From Draconibacterium sediminis (GTDB taxonomy: Bacteria > Bacteroidota > Bacteroidia > Bacteroidales > Prolixibacteraceae), in NCBI RefSeq assembly GCF_000949475.1, contig NZ_JRHC01000006.1:248001-312000 (forward strand): 64,000 nt of DNA, read 5' to 3'. Below, piece by piece: positions 35,301 through 43,749 of this stretch. Within the stretch, counting starts at the first letter, position 1. Every line of letters begins with the position of its first letter. Under the pieces are notes generated by a model. The model made no database searches. It was given only the letters and a program-made list of their open reading frames with translations, and was not told where the DNA came from. The position numbers and the translations under genes are program-made.

Positions 35301-35410
35301 AGGTAATTTTAGGAGGTTTACTAACATCAACCATTCTGAATATTTATGTAGTGCCCATCGTTTACTATGCTTTAAGCAAAAATGGAAACATTAAAAAGGA
35401 TTCGAAATGA
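32309..35410 (+). CDS. CzcA/CusA-family heavy-metal RND permease
   Basis: A 1,033-residue inner-membrane pump of normal HME-RND length. Marks: DIDVFPDLTAPTVIV at the start, the TM4 relay GSLVDDAIIDVENVYKRL, SGMEGRMLKPLGIAYIVS in TM6, and GFITLFGIATRNGILLVSRY in TM10. The Asp-Asp-Glu relay suits divalent metals, as in CzcA. It is preceded by its adaptor and overlapped (ATGA) by its outer-membrane factor, so this is a full CzcCBA-type unit in the order B-A-C. The His-rich adaptor favours Zn/Cd/Co/Ni, but the metal is inferred. Confidence 0.93.
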   Translation: MINNIIKFSLNNKYLIILCSVVLVVFGVYTAKNMDIDVFPDLTAPTVIVMTDAHGMAPEEVERLVTYPIETAVNGAMGVRRVRSSSGLGFSFVWVDFDWGTDVYKARQVVSEKLITVQEAMPENVGEPILAPQSSVMGEIFFMSLQADSTDLMTLRSIAEWDIQPVILATGGVSQVTIIGGDYKQYQVLADPLKMNFYGVSINELANACREMSQNSTGKIVREHGNEYVVRGVARTSNPEELGNTFVKTINGKPIRVNDVAEVKIGSAVKMGYASHNAKKSIIISVSKQPNTNTLEVTEKIEQKLEAMKATLPPDVTINTKIFRQADFIETSVNNVQRALLEGAVLVIVILFLFLGSFRTTVISLLAIPLSLLGSVIVLNLLGLNINTMSLGGMTIAIGSLVDDAIIDVENVYKRLRQNFLLPKGERQSSFTVVYEASKEIRASILNATLIIIVAFMPLFFLSGMEGRMLKPLGIAYIVSLFMSLIVAMTLTPLLSKMMLSGDNYLSRKSKESWLARNLSAGYERSLVWVLNHKKVVIFPILGLFLVSLFIFSGFGRSFLPEFNEGALTLSVITQPGTSLEESDKLGSLVETEMLSIPEVSSTARRTGRGELDTHSQSTNSAEIDVNFTLNDRELETFLQDVRSKLSGIPGIAFTVGQPLGHRIDHMLSGTRANIAIKLFGSDLNRMFQMGNDIKAHIVDIDGLVDVNVEQQVEIPQIQIRPNRDLLAFYGISIHEFNEFVDIALGGEKMADIYEGQQTYDLLLRYKTDYTDQLEGINNALIDTYDGKKVPLNQVAQIVSASGPNSISRENVKRKLVISANVAGRDLHSVVEAIKQSVNENIDLPEGYRVEYGGQFESEEKASRMLLLTSIAALFVIFLLLFQEFKNFKLAGIILLNLPLALIGGIFAIMLTSGMLSIPAIIGFITLFGIATRNGILLVSRYQSLEQEGEKLYETLVHGSKDRLLPILMTALTAALALIPLAMNGDLPGNEIQSPMAQVILGGLLTSTILNIYVVPIVYYALSKNGNIKKDSK

Positions 35411-36585
35411 AACAACTAATATTCATAATTATATCGATTCTGACGTTCAGCCAATTTGCGTCAGCGCAAAATAGCATCGAAACATTGTTGACCGAGATTG
35501 AGAATAACAACACCACCCTTTCGACGCTTAGAAAAATGGTTGACGCTGAAAAAATGGGCAATAAAACAGGTATTCAACTGCAAAACCCTGAGGTGGAGTT
35601 CCATTATTTGTGGGGCGATCCGTCAGCCATTGGCAACCGCACAGATATCAGCGTTCAGCAGTCGTTTGATTTTCCATCGGCTTATGCCTACCGCAACCAG
35701 ATTGCAGACATGAAAAATGAACAGGCTGAGCTGGAATACAAAAAGCAAAAGATGGATATTTTCCTTCAGGTGCGTTTAATTTGTGCTGAACTCACTTACC
35801 AGAATGCACTGCGGGCAGAATACCAAAAACGACAGGAAAATGCCAGCCAGATCGCAAAGTCAGTTGAAACAAAACTGAATGCCGGAGAAGCCAATATTCT
35901 TGATCAAAACAAAGCAAAAGTTACGCTATTGAATACGGAAGCTGAACTTCGCCACATTGAAATTCAACGACAAACACTACTGCAACAGTTGGCAACTCTA
36001 AACGGTGGCAATGAAGTCAGTTTTGAGGAGACGACTTTTCAAACTGTTCCGATCGATAACGATTTTGAGCAGTGGGCAACGCAGGCGGCTGTTAACAATC
36101 CGGTGCTGGCCTGGTTAGAACAGGAGATCGCCATTTCTGACAAAAACACGCAATTGCAGAAAGCGCAAAGTCTGCCCAAACTAAATGCCGGTTATATGAG
36201 CGAAAAAGTAGTTGGCGAACATTTTCAGGGTGTTTCGGTGGGTGTTTCAATACCATTGTTTGAGAATAAAAACACGGTGAAATATGCGCAGTTAAAAAAC
36301 GAAGCGGCCCAACAACGTGAGACGGATGCAAAGCTACGTTTTTACAACGAGATGAAAACCTTACATACCAAAGCCATCGCAATACAGCAAAACATTACAC
36401 AGTTTCGTGAGCAGTTATCGTTGCAAAACGATCTTGAATTGTTGCGTAAAGCGCTGGATAAAAGTTCTATTTCGCTTACTGAGTATCTATTTGAGCTGAC
36501 CGTGTATTACGACAGCCTGGAGAAATTGCTTGATATGGAAAAAGAATTAAGCATTACCGGGGCGCAATTGCTGATATACAGCTAA
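35407..36585 (+). CDS. TolC-family outer-membrane factor (CzcC-like)
   Basis: A 392-residue outer-membrane channel subunit. A signal peptide ends near FASAQ. Two TolC repeats are seen: TLLTEIENNNTTLSTLRKMV with GIQLQNPEVEFHYLWGDPSA, and LPKLNAGYMSEKVVGEHFQG with VSIPLFENKNTVKYAQ. Shorter than TolC itself, as usual for CzcC-like proteins. The 4-base overlap with the permease gene shows translational coupling, and it completes the second efflux unit. Confidence 0.9.
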   Translation: MKQLIFIIISILTFSQFASAQNSIETLLTEIENNNTTLSTLRKMVDAEKMGNKTGIQLQNPEVEFHYLWGDPSAIGNRTDISVQQSFDFPSAYAYRNQIADMKNEQAELEYKKQKMDIFLQVRLICAELTYQNALRAEYQKRQENASQIAKSVETKLNAGEANILDQNKAKVTLLNTEAELRHIEIQRQTLLQQLATLNGGNEVSFEETTFQTVPIDNDFEQWATQAAVNNPVLAWLEQEIAISDKNTQLQKAQSLPKLNAGYMSEKVVGEHFQGVSVGVSIPLFENKNTVKYAQLKNEAAQQRETDAKLRFYNEMKTLHTKAIAIQQNITQFREQLSLQNDLELLRKALDKSSISLTEYLFELTVYYDSLEKLLDMEKELSITGAQLLIYS

Positions 36586-36610
36586 ACTCTGCTACAATAA
36601 ACTTTTTATA

Positions 36611-36642
36611 AGGATGTCATCTTTTTACAGAGATGACATCCT
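36611..36642 (+). terminator. Inverted repeat, probable terminator of the second efflux operon
   Basis: A 12-bp perfect stem AGGATGTCATCT / AGATGACATCCT with an 8-base loop, 25 bases after the gene. Only a short GTTT follows, so it is a weak intrinsic terminator or an mRNA-end stabiliser. Confidence 0.6.
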
Positions 36643-36962
36643 GTTTCCAATTCTGTACACAAATTGGAACTTCTCTCCTACTTCTAAGCCCTTCAAATTC
36701 AAACCAATTCAAGTTAACATTGAAATAATGTTCACAATTGCTATGTAATTCATCCCCTAAATCAATTTTATCGCCTCATAGAATTAATTTATCAACTCAC
36801 AGTAACTATAAGAATCAGAATACGTTACTACACTTAGCTTTTACATAAATTTTGGAATGCTAATAGTCGAACAAATCAACAACCTATTATCGTAATAGAT
36901 TTCAAAAATGATCAATCAATTATTTATATATCTATTTATATAGATAATTACATCTAATAACA

Positions 36963-36970
36963 TATATTTG
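36963..36970 (+). promoter_or_regulatory. Bacteroidota -7 box (TATATTTG) for the third efflux operon
   Basis: Exact TAnnTTTG match 32 bases before ATG 37003, after an AT-rich tract. Confidence 0.5.
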
Positions 36971-37002
36971 CGGCGAAAAAAGAATCAAAAACGATTACAA
37001 AT

Positions 37003-38334
37003 ATGTCAACACAAAAATTCAATTACCTTATTTTATTGCTGTTATTAACGCCGGCAATATTAAAGGCACAACCACGACCATTAAGTTTGAGCGAGGCCCT
37101 TACCCTTGCCGAACAAAACAATCTTAATGTAAAAAGTGCTGAAGCCCGTGTGGAAGCCGCACGTGCCCGTTACCGAATGACAAACTCTGTTTTTTTACCG
37201 GGACTGGAAGCGAGTCACACCGGAATGTCGACCAACGATCCGTTAAATTCTTTTGGTTTCAAATTAAAACAGGAGATTGTAACGCAACAGGATTTTAATC
37301 CTGATCTGTTGAATGATCCGGGAAGTATCGAGAATTTTCAGACCAAAATCGAGTTGCAGCAACCATTGCTGAACCTTGATGGAATTTACGCCCGTAAGGC
37401 AGCCAAAAACCAGTTGGATGCCATGTCGTTTCAAACCAACAGGGTTAGACTGAACATTAAATACGAAGTAAAAAAAGCTTACTACATGCTGGAGCTGGCC
37501 GAGTCGTCAGTTGAGGTACTGCAAAAATCAGTAGCCGTTGCAGAAGAAGCTTTACGACTAACAAAAAATAACGCTGAACAGGGATTAGCTAAAGAAGCAG
37601 ATGTACTGGAAGCCTCTGTTCGTGTGGAAGAACGCAAGAATCAATTACTTGAAGCACAAAACCAGCGCCAATCGGCCAACGACTTTTTGGTTTACTTGTT
37701 AGGCATGGAATTCAGCGAAGTTATTGAAACCACCGATTCGCTTATTCAGCCGCCAATGCAGGTGATTATCGACCGGAATTCAGTAAATCTGGAAAGCCGT
37801 TCGGATATGCTGGCTTACCAAAAACAAATCGAAGCCGGTGAGAATATGGTAAAATCGAATAAGATGAAATTCGTTCCCCGGTTAAATGCATTTGGAGCTT
37901 TTGAATGGAACGATGAGTCGTTGTTCGGAACTTCAGCTAACAACTACATGGTTGGTGCTTCATTAAGTTGGAGCCTGTTTAGCGGATATAAAAATGCAGG
38001 CGCTATTCAGCATGCTACTGCACAATTGGACGAAGCACGAATTAACTACGAAGATTACCTGTCGCAAAGCCAGATAGAAATCAACCGTGCAACACGCAAA
38101 ATGGAACTGAATTATAACCGAATCCAATCGAGCAAACTGGCAAAAGATCAGGCACAGGAGTCATTACGGATCCGCACAAATCGTTTTGAACAAGGATTGG
38201 AAAAAACTGCCGATCTGCTAATGTCGGAAGCCCTCACCTCACAAAAAGAATTAGAATACATTCAAGCCATTTATAATTACAAGCAAGCCATTTTTGAGAT
38301 GGAATTGCTTATCGAACAAGATATTAACGAATAA
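37003..38334 (+). CDS. TolC-family outer-membrane factor (third system)
   Basis: A 443-residue outer-membrane channel subunit. A signal peptide ends near LKAQPRP, followed by LSLSEALTLAEQNNLNVKSA, the usual TolC opening. The two repeats hold FGFKLKQEIVTQQDFNPDLL and FVPRLNAFGAFEWNDESLFG, then SLSWSLFSGYKNAGAIQHAT. It is the first gene of the operon outer-membrane factor/adaptor/permease/PII-like/membrane protein, an order different from the two upstream units. The substrate is unknown. Confidence 0.9.
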   Translation: MSTQKFNYLILLLLLTPAILKAQPRPLSLSEALTLAEQNNLNVKSAEARVEAARARYRMTNSVFLPGLEASHTGMSTNDPLNSFGFKLKQEIVTQQDFNPDLLNDPGSIENFQTKIELQQPLLNLDGIYARKAAKNQLDAMSFQTNRVRLNIKYEVKKAYYMLELAESSVEVLQKSVAVAEEALRLTKNNAEQGLAKEADVLEASVRVEERKNQLLEAQNQRQSANDFLVYLLGMEFSEVIETTDSLIQPPMQVIIDRNSVNLESRSDMLAYQKQIEAGENMVKSNKMKFVPRLNAFGAFEWNDESLFGTSANNYMVGASLSWSLFSGYKNAGAIQHATAQLDEARINYEDYLSQSQIEINRATRKMELNYNRIQSSKLAKDQAQESLRIRTNRFEQGLEKTADLLMSEALTSQKELEYIQAIYNYKQAIFEMELLIEQDINE

Positions 38335-38348
38335 ACGCCATATAAAAA

Positions 38349-39440
38349 ATGAAGACACTAGTACAAAAATCGAAACTCATAATTGCAATTGCACTGTTAT
38401 CAATAATTGCAATCTCATGTGGTAACAAAGAGAAAGAACACGCTACGGGATCACAGGAAAAAGTTGCGGCAGAAACTGCTGTTGCAAAATTGGCTGATTA
38501 CCCGGTAGTACATAGTTTTTCGGGCAAATTGGAAGCCGATAAACAAAGTAATTTAAGCACCCGTATTATGGGTCAAATTCAGCGTATTTACGTAAAACCA
38601 GGTCAGAAAGTAAACCAGGGCGATCTGTTGATCCAGATCAGAAACCAGGATATTCTGGCTAAAAAAGCACAGGTTGAAGCAAGCAAAGTTGAAGCAAGCA
38701 CTGCGTACGAAAGCGCAGAAAAGGACCTGAAGCGTTACGAAGCACTTTACGAAGCAAACAGTGCATCGGACAAAGAAATGGACGACATGCGTACCCGTTA
38801 CGACATGGCAAAAGCACGTTTGGCTGCCGTTGAACAAATGGAAAACGAGGTGGAAGAAAACATGCGTTATGCATCGATTCGTGCACCTTACAGCGGAGTT
38901 ATTACAACCAAATTCGTACAGGAAGGCGACATGGCCAATCCGGGAATGCCATTATTGAGCATGGAAAGCCCGTCGCAATGGAAAGTTATAGCACGCGTTC
39001 CTGAAGCCGACATCGCAAAAGTTCAGTTGAACGATGCCGTTAAAGTGAAATTCACTTCAGCAAATGCAGAATTGGAAGGGAAAATTATTGAAATAAATCC
39101 ATCAACAACAAATACCGGCAACCAATACAGCGCAAAAGTTTTGGTTAACGTTCCTGAAAACTGTACAGCAAAATTGTACAGCGGAATGTATGCCGAAGTG
39201 TTGTTTGAATATGGAACACAAAAACGCATCCTGGTTTCAGAATCAGCTCTGATCCACCGTGGTCAGCTGGTTGGAATTTATGCTGTTAGTCAGTCGGGAA
39301 ATGCCCTGCTGCGCTGGGTAAAAACCGGTAAAACATTTGGCGACAAAATTGAGATCATCTCAGGTTTATCGGATGGAGAACAATATGTTGTGTCGTCTGA
39401 CAGCAAACTTTTTGACGGAGCAATTATAGCTTCTAACTAA
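38349..39440 (+). CDS. RND periplasmic adaptor lipoprotein (third system)
   Basis: A 363-residue membrane-fusion protein. Lipobox IAISCG (Cys24) anchors it to the inner membrane. The lipoyl halves IQRIYVKPGQKVNQGDLLIQ and MRYASIRAPYSGVITTKFVQ surround a helical hairpin (residues ~105-165). A beta-barrel domain follows (WKVIARVPEADIAKVQLNDA). No His-rich or metal-binding extension is present, unlike the two upstream adaptors, so this unit may export organic compounds or another metal. It lies 14 bases after the TolC-like gene. Confidence 0.92.
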   Translation: MKTLVQKSKLIIAIALLSIIAISCGNKEKEHATGSQEKVAAETAVAKLADYPVVHSFSGKLEADKQSNLSTRIMGQIQRIYVKPGQKVNQGDLLIQIRNQDILAKKAQVEASKVEASTAYESAEKDLKRYEALYEANSASDKEMDDMRTRYDMAKARLAAVEQMENEVEENMRYASIRAPYSGVITTKFVQEGDMANPGMPLLSMESPSQWKVIARVPEADIAKVQLNDAVKVKFTSANAELEGKIIEINPSTTNTGNQYSAKVLVNVPENCTAKLYSGMYAEVLFEYGTQKRILVSESALIHRGQLVGIYAVSQSGNALLRWVKTGKTFGDKIEIISGLSDGEQYVVSSDSKLFDGAIIASN

Positions 39441-39463
39441 CAAAAAGGTAATTCCTAAGTGAA

Positions 39464-39538
39464 TTACCCCTTTCGCTTCAACGAAGCTCCTGTCCCCTTT
39501 TAGGGGGACAATCGGAACAAAGTGACGATAGGGGGTCT
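39464..39538. repeat. ACCCCT/AGGGGGT palindromic element between adaptor and permease
   Basis: Outer arms ACCCCT (39466-39471) and AGGGGGT (39530-39536). Inner hairpins are GCTTCAACGAAGC, TGTCCCC..GGGGACA and TCGGAACAAAGTGACGA, giving a cloverleaf-like layout of about 75 bases. It is related in size and outer arms to 25855-25928. It sits inside an operon without an obvious T-run. Confidence 0.6.
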
Positions 39539-39557
39539 ATTAAACAGAACTTAAAAA

Positions 39558-39581
39558 ATGAATTTAAGAGAAAAAAAATGA
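39558..39581 (+). other. Seven-codon leader frame overlapping the permease start
   Basis: ATG 39558 opens the frame MNLREKK and ends in TGA 39579-39581, overlapping the permease ATG (ATGA). An A8 run (39571-39578) sits at the junction. One extra A would fuse the two frames, so this is either a coupled leader peptide or a slippage site. Confidence 0.3.
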
Positions 39582-42500
39582 AAACAGGATTTGCCGGCGG
39601 AATAGCCAGACAATTTATAAATTCAAAATTAACGCCGCTGTTGATGGTCGCATTTATGGCGATCGGTATCTACAGCTCGTACCTGACTCCCCGCGAGGAG
39701 GAACCGCAAATTGACGTACCAATTGCCGATATCCTCTTTAGCTACCCGGGAGCCAGCCCGAAAGAAATTGAATCCCGCGTAATGCAACCACTCGAAAAAG
39801 TGGTAGCCAATATTCCGGGAGTTGAATACGTATACTCTACCTCAATGCCGGGTCAGGCAATGCTTATCGTTCAGTTTTACGTTGGTGAAGACATTGAACG
39901 TTCGTTGGTAAAAATGTACAACGAAATTATGAAGCACATGGACCAGATGCCGCACGGAACAAGTTTGCCTTTGGTTAAAACACGTTCGATCGACGATGTG
40001 CCGGTGTTGGGACTGACTTTCTGGAGCGAGAATTACGACGATTACCAGTTAAAACGAATCGCGCAGGAAGTAAATAACGAAATTGAACAGGTTACCGATG
40101 TTTCGGAAACAAAGGTAATTGGTGGTCGCTCACGCCAGATCCGCGTGATGCTGAACAACGGAGCAATGGCCCGCTACAACGTTGATGCATTGAGCATTGC
40201 ACAGAAAATACAGATTGCGAACCAGCAGTTCAATACCGGTGCTTTTAATAAGAATGATGTGGAATACCTGGTTGAAGCAGGTGAATTTCTGCAAACTTCA
40301 GATGATGTTTCCAACCTTGTTGTTGGTATCCACAACGGAAGTCCGGTTTACCTGAAACAAGTTGCCGAAATTCTTGACGGTCCTGAAGAGCCGATTCAAT
40401 ATGTGAATTTTGGTTACGGATCGATGGACGAAAAGAAAAAAGAATTTGCAGGCGAATACCAGGCGGTTACCATTTCGGTAGCCAAACGCCGTGGTGCTGA
40501 TGCCATGAAAGTTGCTGATCAGATTCTGGAAAAAATCAGCCATCTTGAAAAAGACCTGATTCCATCTGACGTGCATGTTGATGTTACCCGTAACTACGGA
40601 GAAACAGCGTCGCACAAAGTATCGGAACTGTTGATGCACCTTGCAGGAGCAATTATTGCCGTAACTTTTGTGGTAATGCTTGCCATGGGCTGGCGCGGTG
40701 GACTGGTTGTGTTCCTGTCGGTACCGATTACCTTCGCATTAACCATGTTCAGCTACTATTTCCTCGATTACACTTTGAACCGGATCACCCTTTTTGCGCT
40801 GGTATTTGTAACAGGTATTGTGGTCGACGACTCGATAATTATTGCCGAAAACATGCACCGGCATTTTAAAATGAAAAAATTGCCGTTCATTCAGGCTGCT
40901 TTACGCTCGATTGATGAAGTGGGTAACCCAACAATTTTGGCCACATTCACGGTAATTGCGGCTGTATTGCCAATGGTTTTCGTTTCAGGTTTAATGGGGC
41001 CATACATGAGTCCGATGCCAATTGGAGCATCCATTGCAATGATCTTTTCATTGCTGGTAGCATTAACGATTACTCCGTATCTGGCATTCCGCTTACTGAA
41101 AGTTGTTGAGAAAGACGACAAGGTAAAAAAGGCTTTTAAACTGGAAAATTCGCCGATTTACAAAATCTACTACAAAACGATGAAACCGATGTTGGAGTCG
41201 CCATGGAAACGCTGGACATTTATCGGTACCATTACATTTTTCCTGTTGGCTTCAATGACTTTGGTATATTTCAAAATGGTAGCCGTTAAAATGCTTCCTT
41301 TCGATAATAAAAATGAATTCCAGGTAATAATCGACATGCCTGAAGGAACAACATTGGAACGCACCGCAGCCGTCACTAAAGAACTGGCAGCATACATCGC
41401 TCAGCAGGAGGAAGTAATCAATTACCAATCTTATGTTGGAACTGCTTCGCCAATGAACTTCAACGGTTTGGTTCGTCATTACGATTTACGAAGAGGTTCG
41501 AATGTTGCTGATATTCAGGTAAACCTTACTGACAAAACGGAGCGAAAAGCGCAAAGTCACGACATTGCAAAAGCCATGCGTCCGGGTATCCAGCAACTGG
41601 CGAAAAAATTCAATGCCAATGCAAAAGTGGTTGAGGTTCCACCGGGGCCACCGGTACTTTCAACTTTGGTGGCTGAAATTTACGGTCCGGATTACGACGA
41701 ACAAATTGAGGTTGCCCGCCAGGTAAAAGACCTGTTTGCCAATACTGCCGATGTGGTAGATATCGACTGGCAAGTGGAAGACGACCAGGTAGAATACAAA
41801 TTTAATGTATTGAAAGAAAAGGCGGCTTTGGCCGGCATTTCAACACAACAGGTGGTAAACAGTGTTGCCATGGCTCTTGGCGGTCAGGAAGTTGCTCAAT
41901 TATATGCCGAGAAAGAACACGAGCAAGTTGGAATTGCATTGCGTTTTTCAGAAAATGAGCGTTCGAGCATTGAAGACCTGAAGAAAATAAATATCATGAG
42001 CATGACCGGCCAGAAAGTGGCGCTTGGCGATGTTGTTGAGATAAAAGAAGAAATTCAGGACAAAAGTATTTACCGTAAAAATCAGAAACGAGTGGTTTAT
42101 GTAACTGCCGATATTGCAGGAGCACTGGAAAGCCCGGTTTATGGAATTCTGGATATGAGCGACAACCTCGATAAAATCCAGCTACCTGAAGGTTACACGC
42201 TGAACGAAGAGTTCACACAACAGCCATTTGTTCAAGATAATTACAGCCTGAAATGGGACGGTGAGTGGCAAATTACATACGAAGTATTCCGCGATTTGGG
42301 CGCTGCATTTGCAGTGGTTCTGTTGGTAATTTACTTGTTAATCATTGGATGGTTCCAGAACTTTACGGTTCCGTTTGTAATGATGGTTGCCATTCCACTT
42401 TCATTGGTTGGTATTTTAATCGGCCACTGGCTGATGGGAGCTTTCTTTACAGCAACTTCAATGATCGGATTGATTGCGCTGGCGGGAATTATGGTCCGAA

Positions 42501-42835
42501 ACTCCATACTGCTCATCGACTTTATAAATCTCCGGCTTAAAGATGGAGCGCCGCTAAAAGACGCAGTAATCGAGGCCGGTGCAGTGCGAACCACTCCTAT
42601 CCTGCTTACTGCCGGAACAGTTGTAATTGGTGCAGTAGTGATTTTATTCGATCCTATTTTCCAGGGTTTGGCAATTTCGCTGATGGGTGGAACAATTGCA
42701 TCTACATTCTTAACGTTGGTTATTGTTCCGCTGATTTATTACATGACAGAGAAGAAAAAATACCCGGTAGAAGAAGCTCCGGTAGCTGAAACTCCGAAAA
42801 CTGAAAATAACTTATCTAACGAGGAGGAAAATTAA
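39578..42835 (+). CDS. RND-family efflux permease (third system)
   Basis: A 1,085-residue RND pump. Marks: YLTPREEEPQIDVPIADILF, DIERSLVKMYNEIMKHMDQM, the TM4 motif VTGIVVDDSIIIAENMHRHF, and the C-terminal LIALAGIMVRNSILLIDFIN. It differs from the two HME pumps of this window: the porter text (PPGPPVLSTLVAEIYGPDYD) matches a separate RND branch often accompanied by a PII-like protein. The substrate may be a metal or an organic compound; sequence alone does not decide. It starts within an ATGA overlap with a 7-codon leader frame. Confidence 0.92.
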   Translation: MKTGFAGGIARQFINSKLTPLLMVAFMAIGIYSSYLTPREEEPQIDVPIADILFSYPGASPKEIESRVMQPLEKVVANIPGVEYVYSTSMPGQAMLIVQFYVGEDIERSLVKMYNEIMKHMDQMPHGTSLPLVKTRSIDDVPVLGLTFWSENYDDYQLKRIAQEVNNEIEQVTDVSETKVIGGRSRQIRVMLNNGAMARYNVDALSIAQKIQIANQQFNTGAFNKNDVEYLVEAGEFLQTSDDVSNLVVGIHNGSPVYLKQVAEILDGPEEPIQYVNFGYGSMDEKKKEFAGEYQAVTISVAKRRGADAMKVADQILEKISHLEKDLIPSDVHVDVTRNYGETASHKVSELLMHLAGAIIAVTFVVMLAMGWRGGLVVFLSVPITFALTMFSYYFLDYTLNRITLFALVFVTGIVVDDSIIIAENMHRHFKMKKLPFIQAALRSIDEVGNPTILATFTVIAAVLPMVFVSGLMGPYMSPMPIGASIAMIFSLLVALTITPYLAFRLLKVVEKDDKVKKAFKLENSPIYKIYYKTMKPMLESPWKRWTFIGTITFFLLASMTLVYFKMVAVKMLPFDNKNEFQVIIDMPEGTTLERTAAVTKELAAYIAQQEEVINYQSYVGTASPMNFNGLVRHYDLRRGSNVADIQVNLTDKTERKAQSHDIAKAMRPGIQQLAKKFNANAKVVEVPPGPPVLSTLVAEIYGPDYDEQIEVARQVKDLFANTADVVDIDWQVEDDQVEYKFNVLKEKAALAGISTQQVVNSVAMALGGQEVAQLYAEKEHEQVGIALRFSENERSSIEDLKKINIMSMTGQKVALGDVVEIKEEIQDKSIYRKNQKRVVYVTADIAGALESPVYGILDMSDNLDKIQLPEGYTLNEEFTQQPFVQDNYSLKWDGEWQITYEVFRDLGAAFAVVLLVIYLLIIGWFQNFTVPFVMMVAIPLSLVGILIGHWLMGAFFTATSMIGLIALAGIMVRNSILLIDFINLRLKDGAPLKDAVIEAGAVRTTPILLTAGTVVIGAVVILFDPIFQGLAISLMGGTIASTFLTLVIVPLIYYMTEKKKYPVEEAPVAETPKTENNLSNEEEN

Positions 42836-42836
42836 A

Positions 42837-43148
42837 ATGATGAAATTTATAATTATTCAGAGCGCCGAAGCTTATCATCATGAGCTGGAGCAGATCTTTC
42901 GCGACATCCACATCAATTCGTACAGCGAATTACCGGTTGACGGTTTTATGGAAAGCGCCGATGGACACTCAGATATTTCCAACTGGTTTGGATCGTCAAA
43001 AAATCCGTACCGCTACTTCATTTCATTTACCTTTTTGGAGGAGGATAAAGCAAATGAACTCCTTGAACGAATCAAAAAATTTAATGAAGAAGCCGAAGGA
43101 ATCAGCCCGATAAGTGCCTATATATCAGCTATTGAGAAATTTGTATAA
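42837..43148 (+). CDS. PII-like small protein next to an RND pump
   Basis: A 103-residue protein (MMKFIIIQSAEAYHHELEQI; WFGSSKNPYRYFISFTFLEE; ANELLERIKKFNEEAEGISP) with the beta-alpha-beta ferredoxin-like pattern of PII/CutA/DUF3240 proteins. Such proteins accompany RND metal pumps and are thought to regulate them or bind metal. The T-loop region has no PII uridylylation tyrosine pattern that I can recognise. ATG follows one base after the permease stop. Family assignment is by pattern and context. Confidence 0.65.
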   Translation: MMKFIIIQSAEAYHHELEQIFRDIHINSYSELPVDGFMESADGHSDISNWFGSSKNPYRYFISFTFLEEDKANELLERIKKFNEEAEGISPISAYISAIEKFV

Positions 43149-43185
43149 TCACCATTTTAATATAAATATCAATAAAAACAATAAT

Positions 43186-43371
43186 ATGATGAAAGAGAGA
43201 ATAGTACGCGCAGTTGCAGGAATATTTGTGTTGACAAGCATTCTATTGGCCATATTCGTTAATATATACTGGCTTGGCCTGGCAGGTTTTGTTGGATTGA
43301 ATTTATTTCAATCATCAATCACCAAATTCTGCCCGCTGGAACTTATCCTTGAAAAGGCCGGAATAGAATAA
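43186..43371 (+). CDS. DUF2892-type small membrane protein
   Basis: A 61-residue inner-membrane protein starting MMKERIVRAVAGIFVLTSIL. It has two helices and the ending FVGLNLFQSSITKFCPLELI. This is the DUF2892/YgaP-type two-helix domain with the conserved FQS..T.FCP cysteine. In rhodanese fusions this unit anchors sulfur-transfer domains; free copies often sit by metal or sulfur genes. It is the last gene of the third efflux operon. Confidence 0.85.
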   Translation: MMKERIVRAVAGIFVLTSILLAIFVNIYWLGLAGFVGLNLFQSSITKFCPLELILEKAGIE

Positions 43372-43394
43372 CCCTGTACTAAAATGCGCATAAT

Positions 43395-43426
43395 GAAAGG
43401 TTGTCTGTAAGGGGCAACCTTTTTTT
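43395..43426 (+). terminator. Terminator after the third efflux operon
   Basis: Stem AAAGGTTG..C / G..CAACCTTT (about 10 bp with one G-U) followed by a run of seven T. Confidence 0.85.
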
Positions 43427-43433
43427 GTTCCTT

Positions 43434-43520
43434 CATTCAATATTCAATAATCAATGCTTAATTAGCAATTTCCAATCAATTCTATATTTGCATATTTTTC
43501 ATTGGACATTGGCAATTCTA
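43434..43520. repeat. Low-complexity CAAT filler repeat
   Basis: Slipped repeats of TTCAATATTCAATAATCAAT, then TTTCCAATCAATT and CATTGGACATTGGCAATT. The CAAT/ATTG words recur on both strands, so it could fold back. It is similar to fillers common in genomes of this phylum. Confidence 0.45.
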
Positions 43521-43749
43521 TATTTTCTCAGCTTATAAAAAGACTCAGTTTGTTTTTTGCTAAATATCCAATAACCTCTATTGCTCAGTAATTTCCAACA
43601 AATATTGAATTTGCAATTTTATCATTTACCATTAACAAGGCACTTCTCAAACTCGAAACAACTTCGCTGTAAAACATTTCGTATTGCTTGGTATATCTCA
43701 CGTTTTTACCCTAACTTGTAACTCAAACGAACACAAATAAAACTTAGAA

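Larger units (their letters stand above)
36586..37002. other. Non-coding stretch between second and third efflux units
   Basis: These 417 bases hold the 12-bp inverted repeat, an AT-rich region and the -7 box of the next operon. No gene is seen. The very AT-rich run TATTTATATATCTATTTATA (about 36928-36947) just before the promoter could be a regulator site. Confidence 0.5.
43372..43749. other. Non-coding stretch with terminator and filler repeats
   Basis: These 378 bases contain the efflux terminator and an AT-rich region dominated by CAAT/TTCAAT fillers. No gene is seen. Confidence 0.5.
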
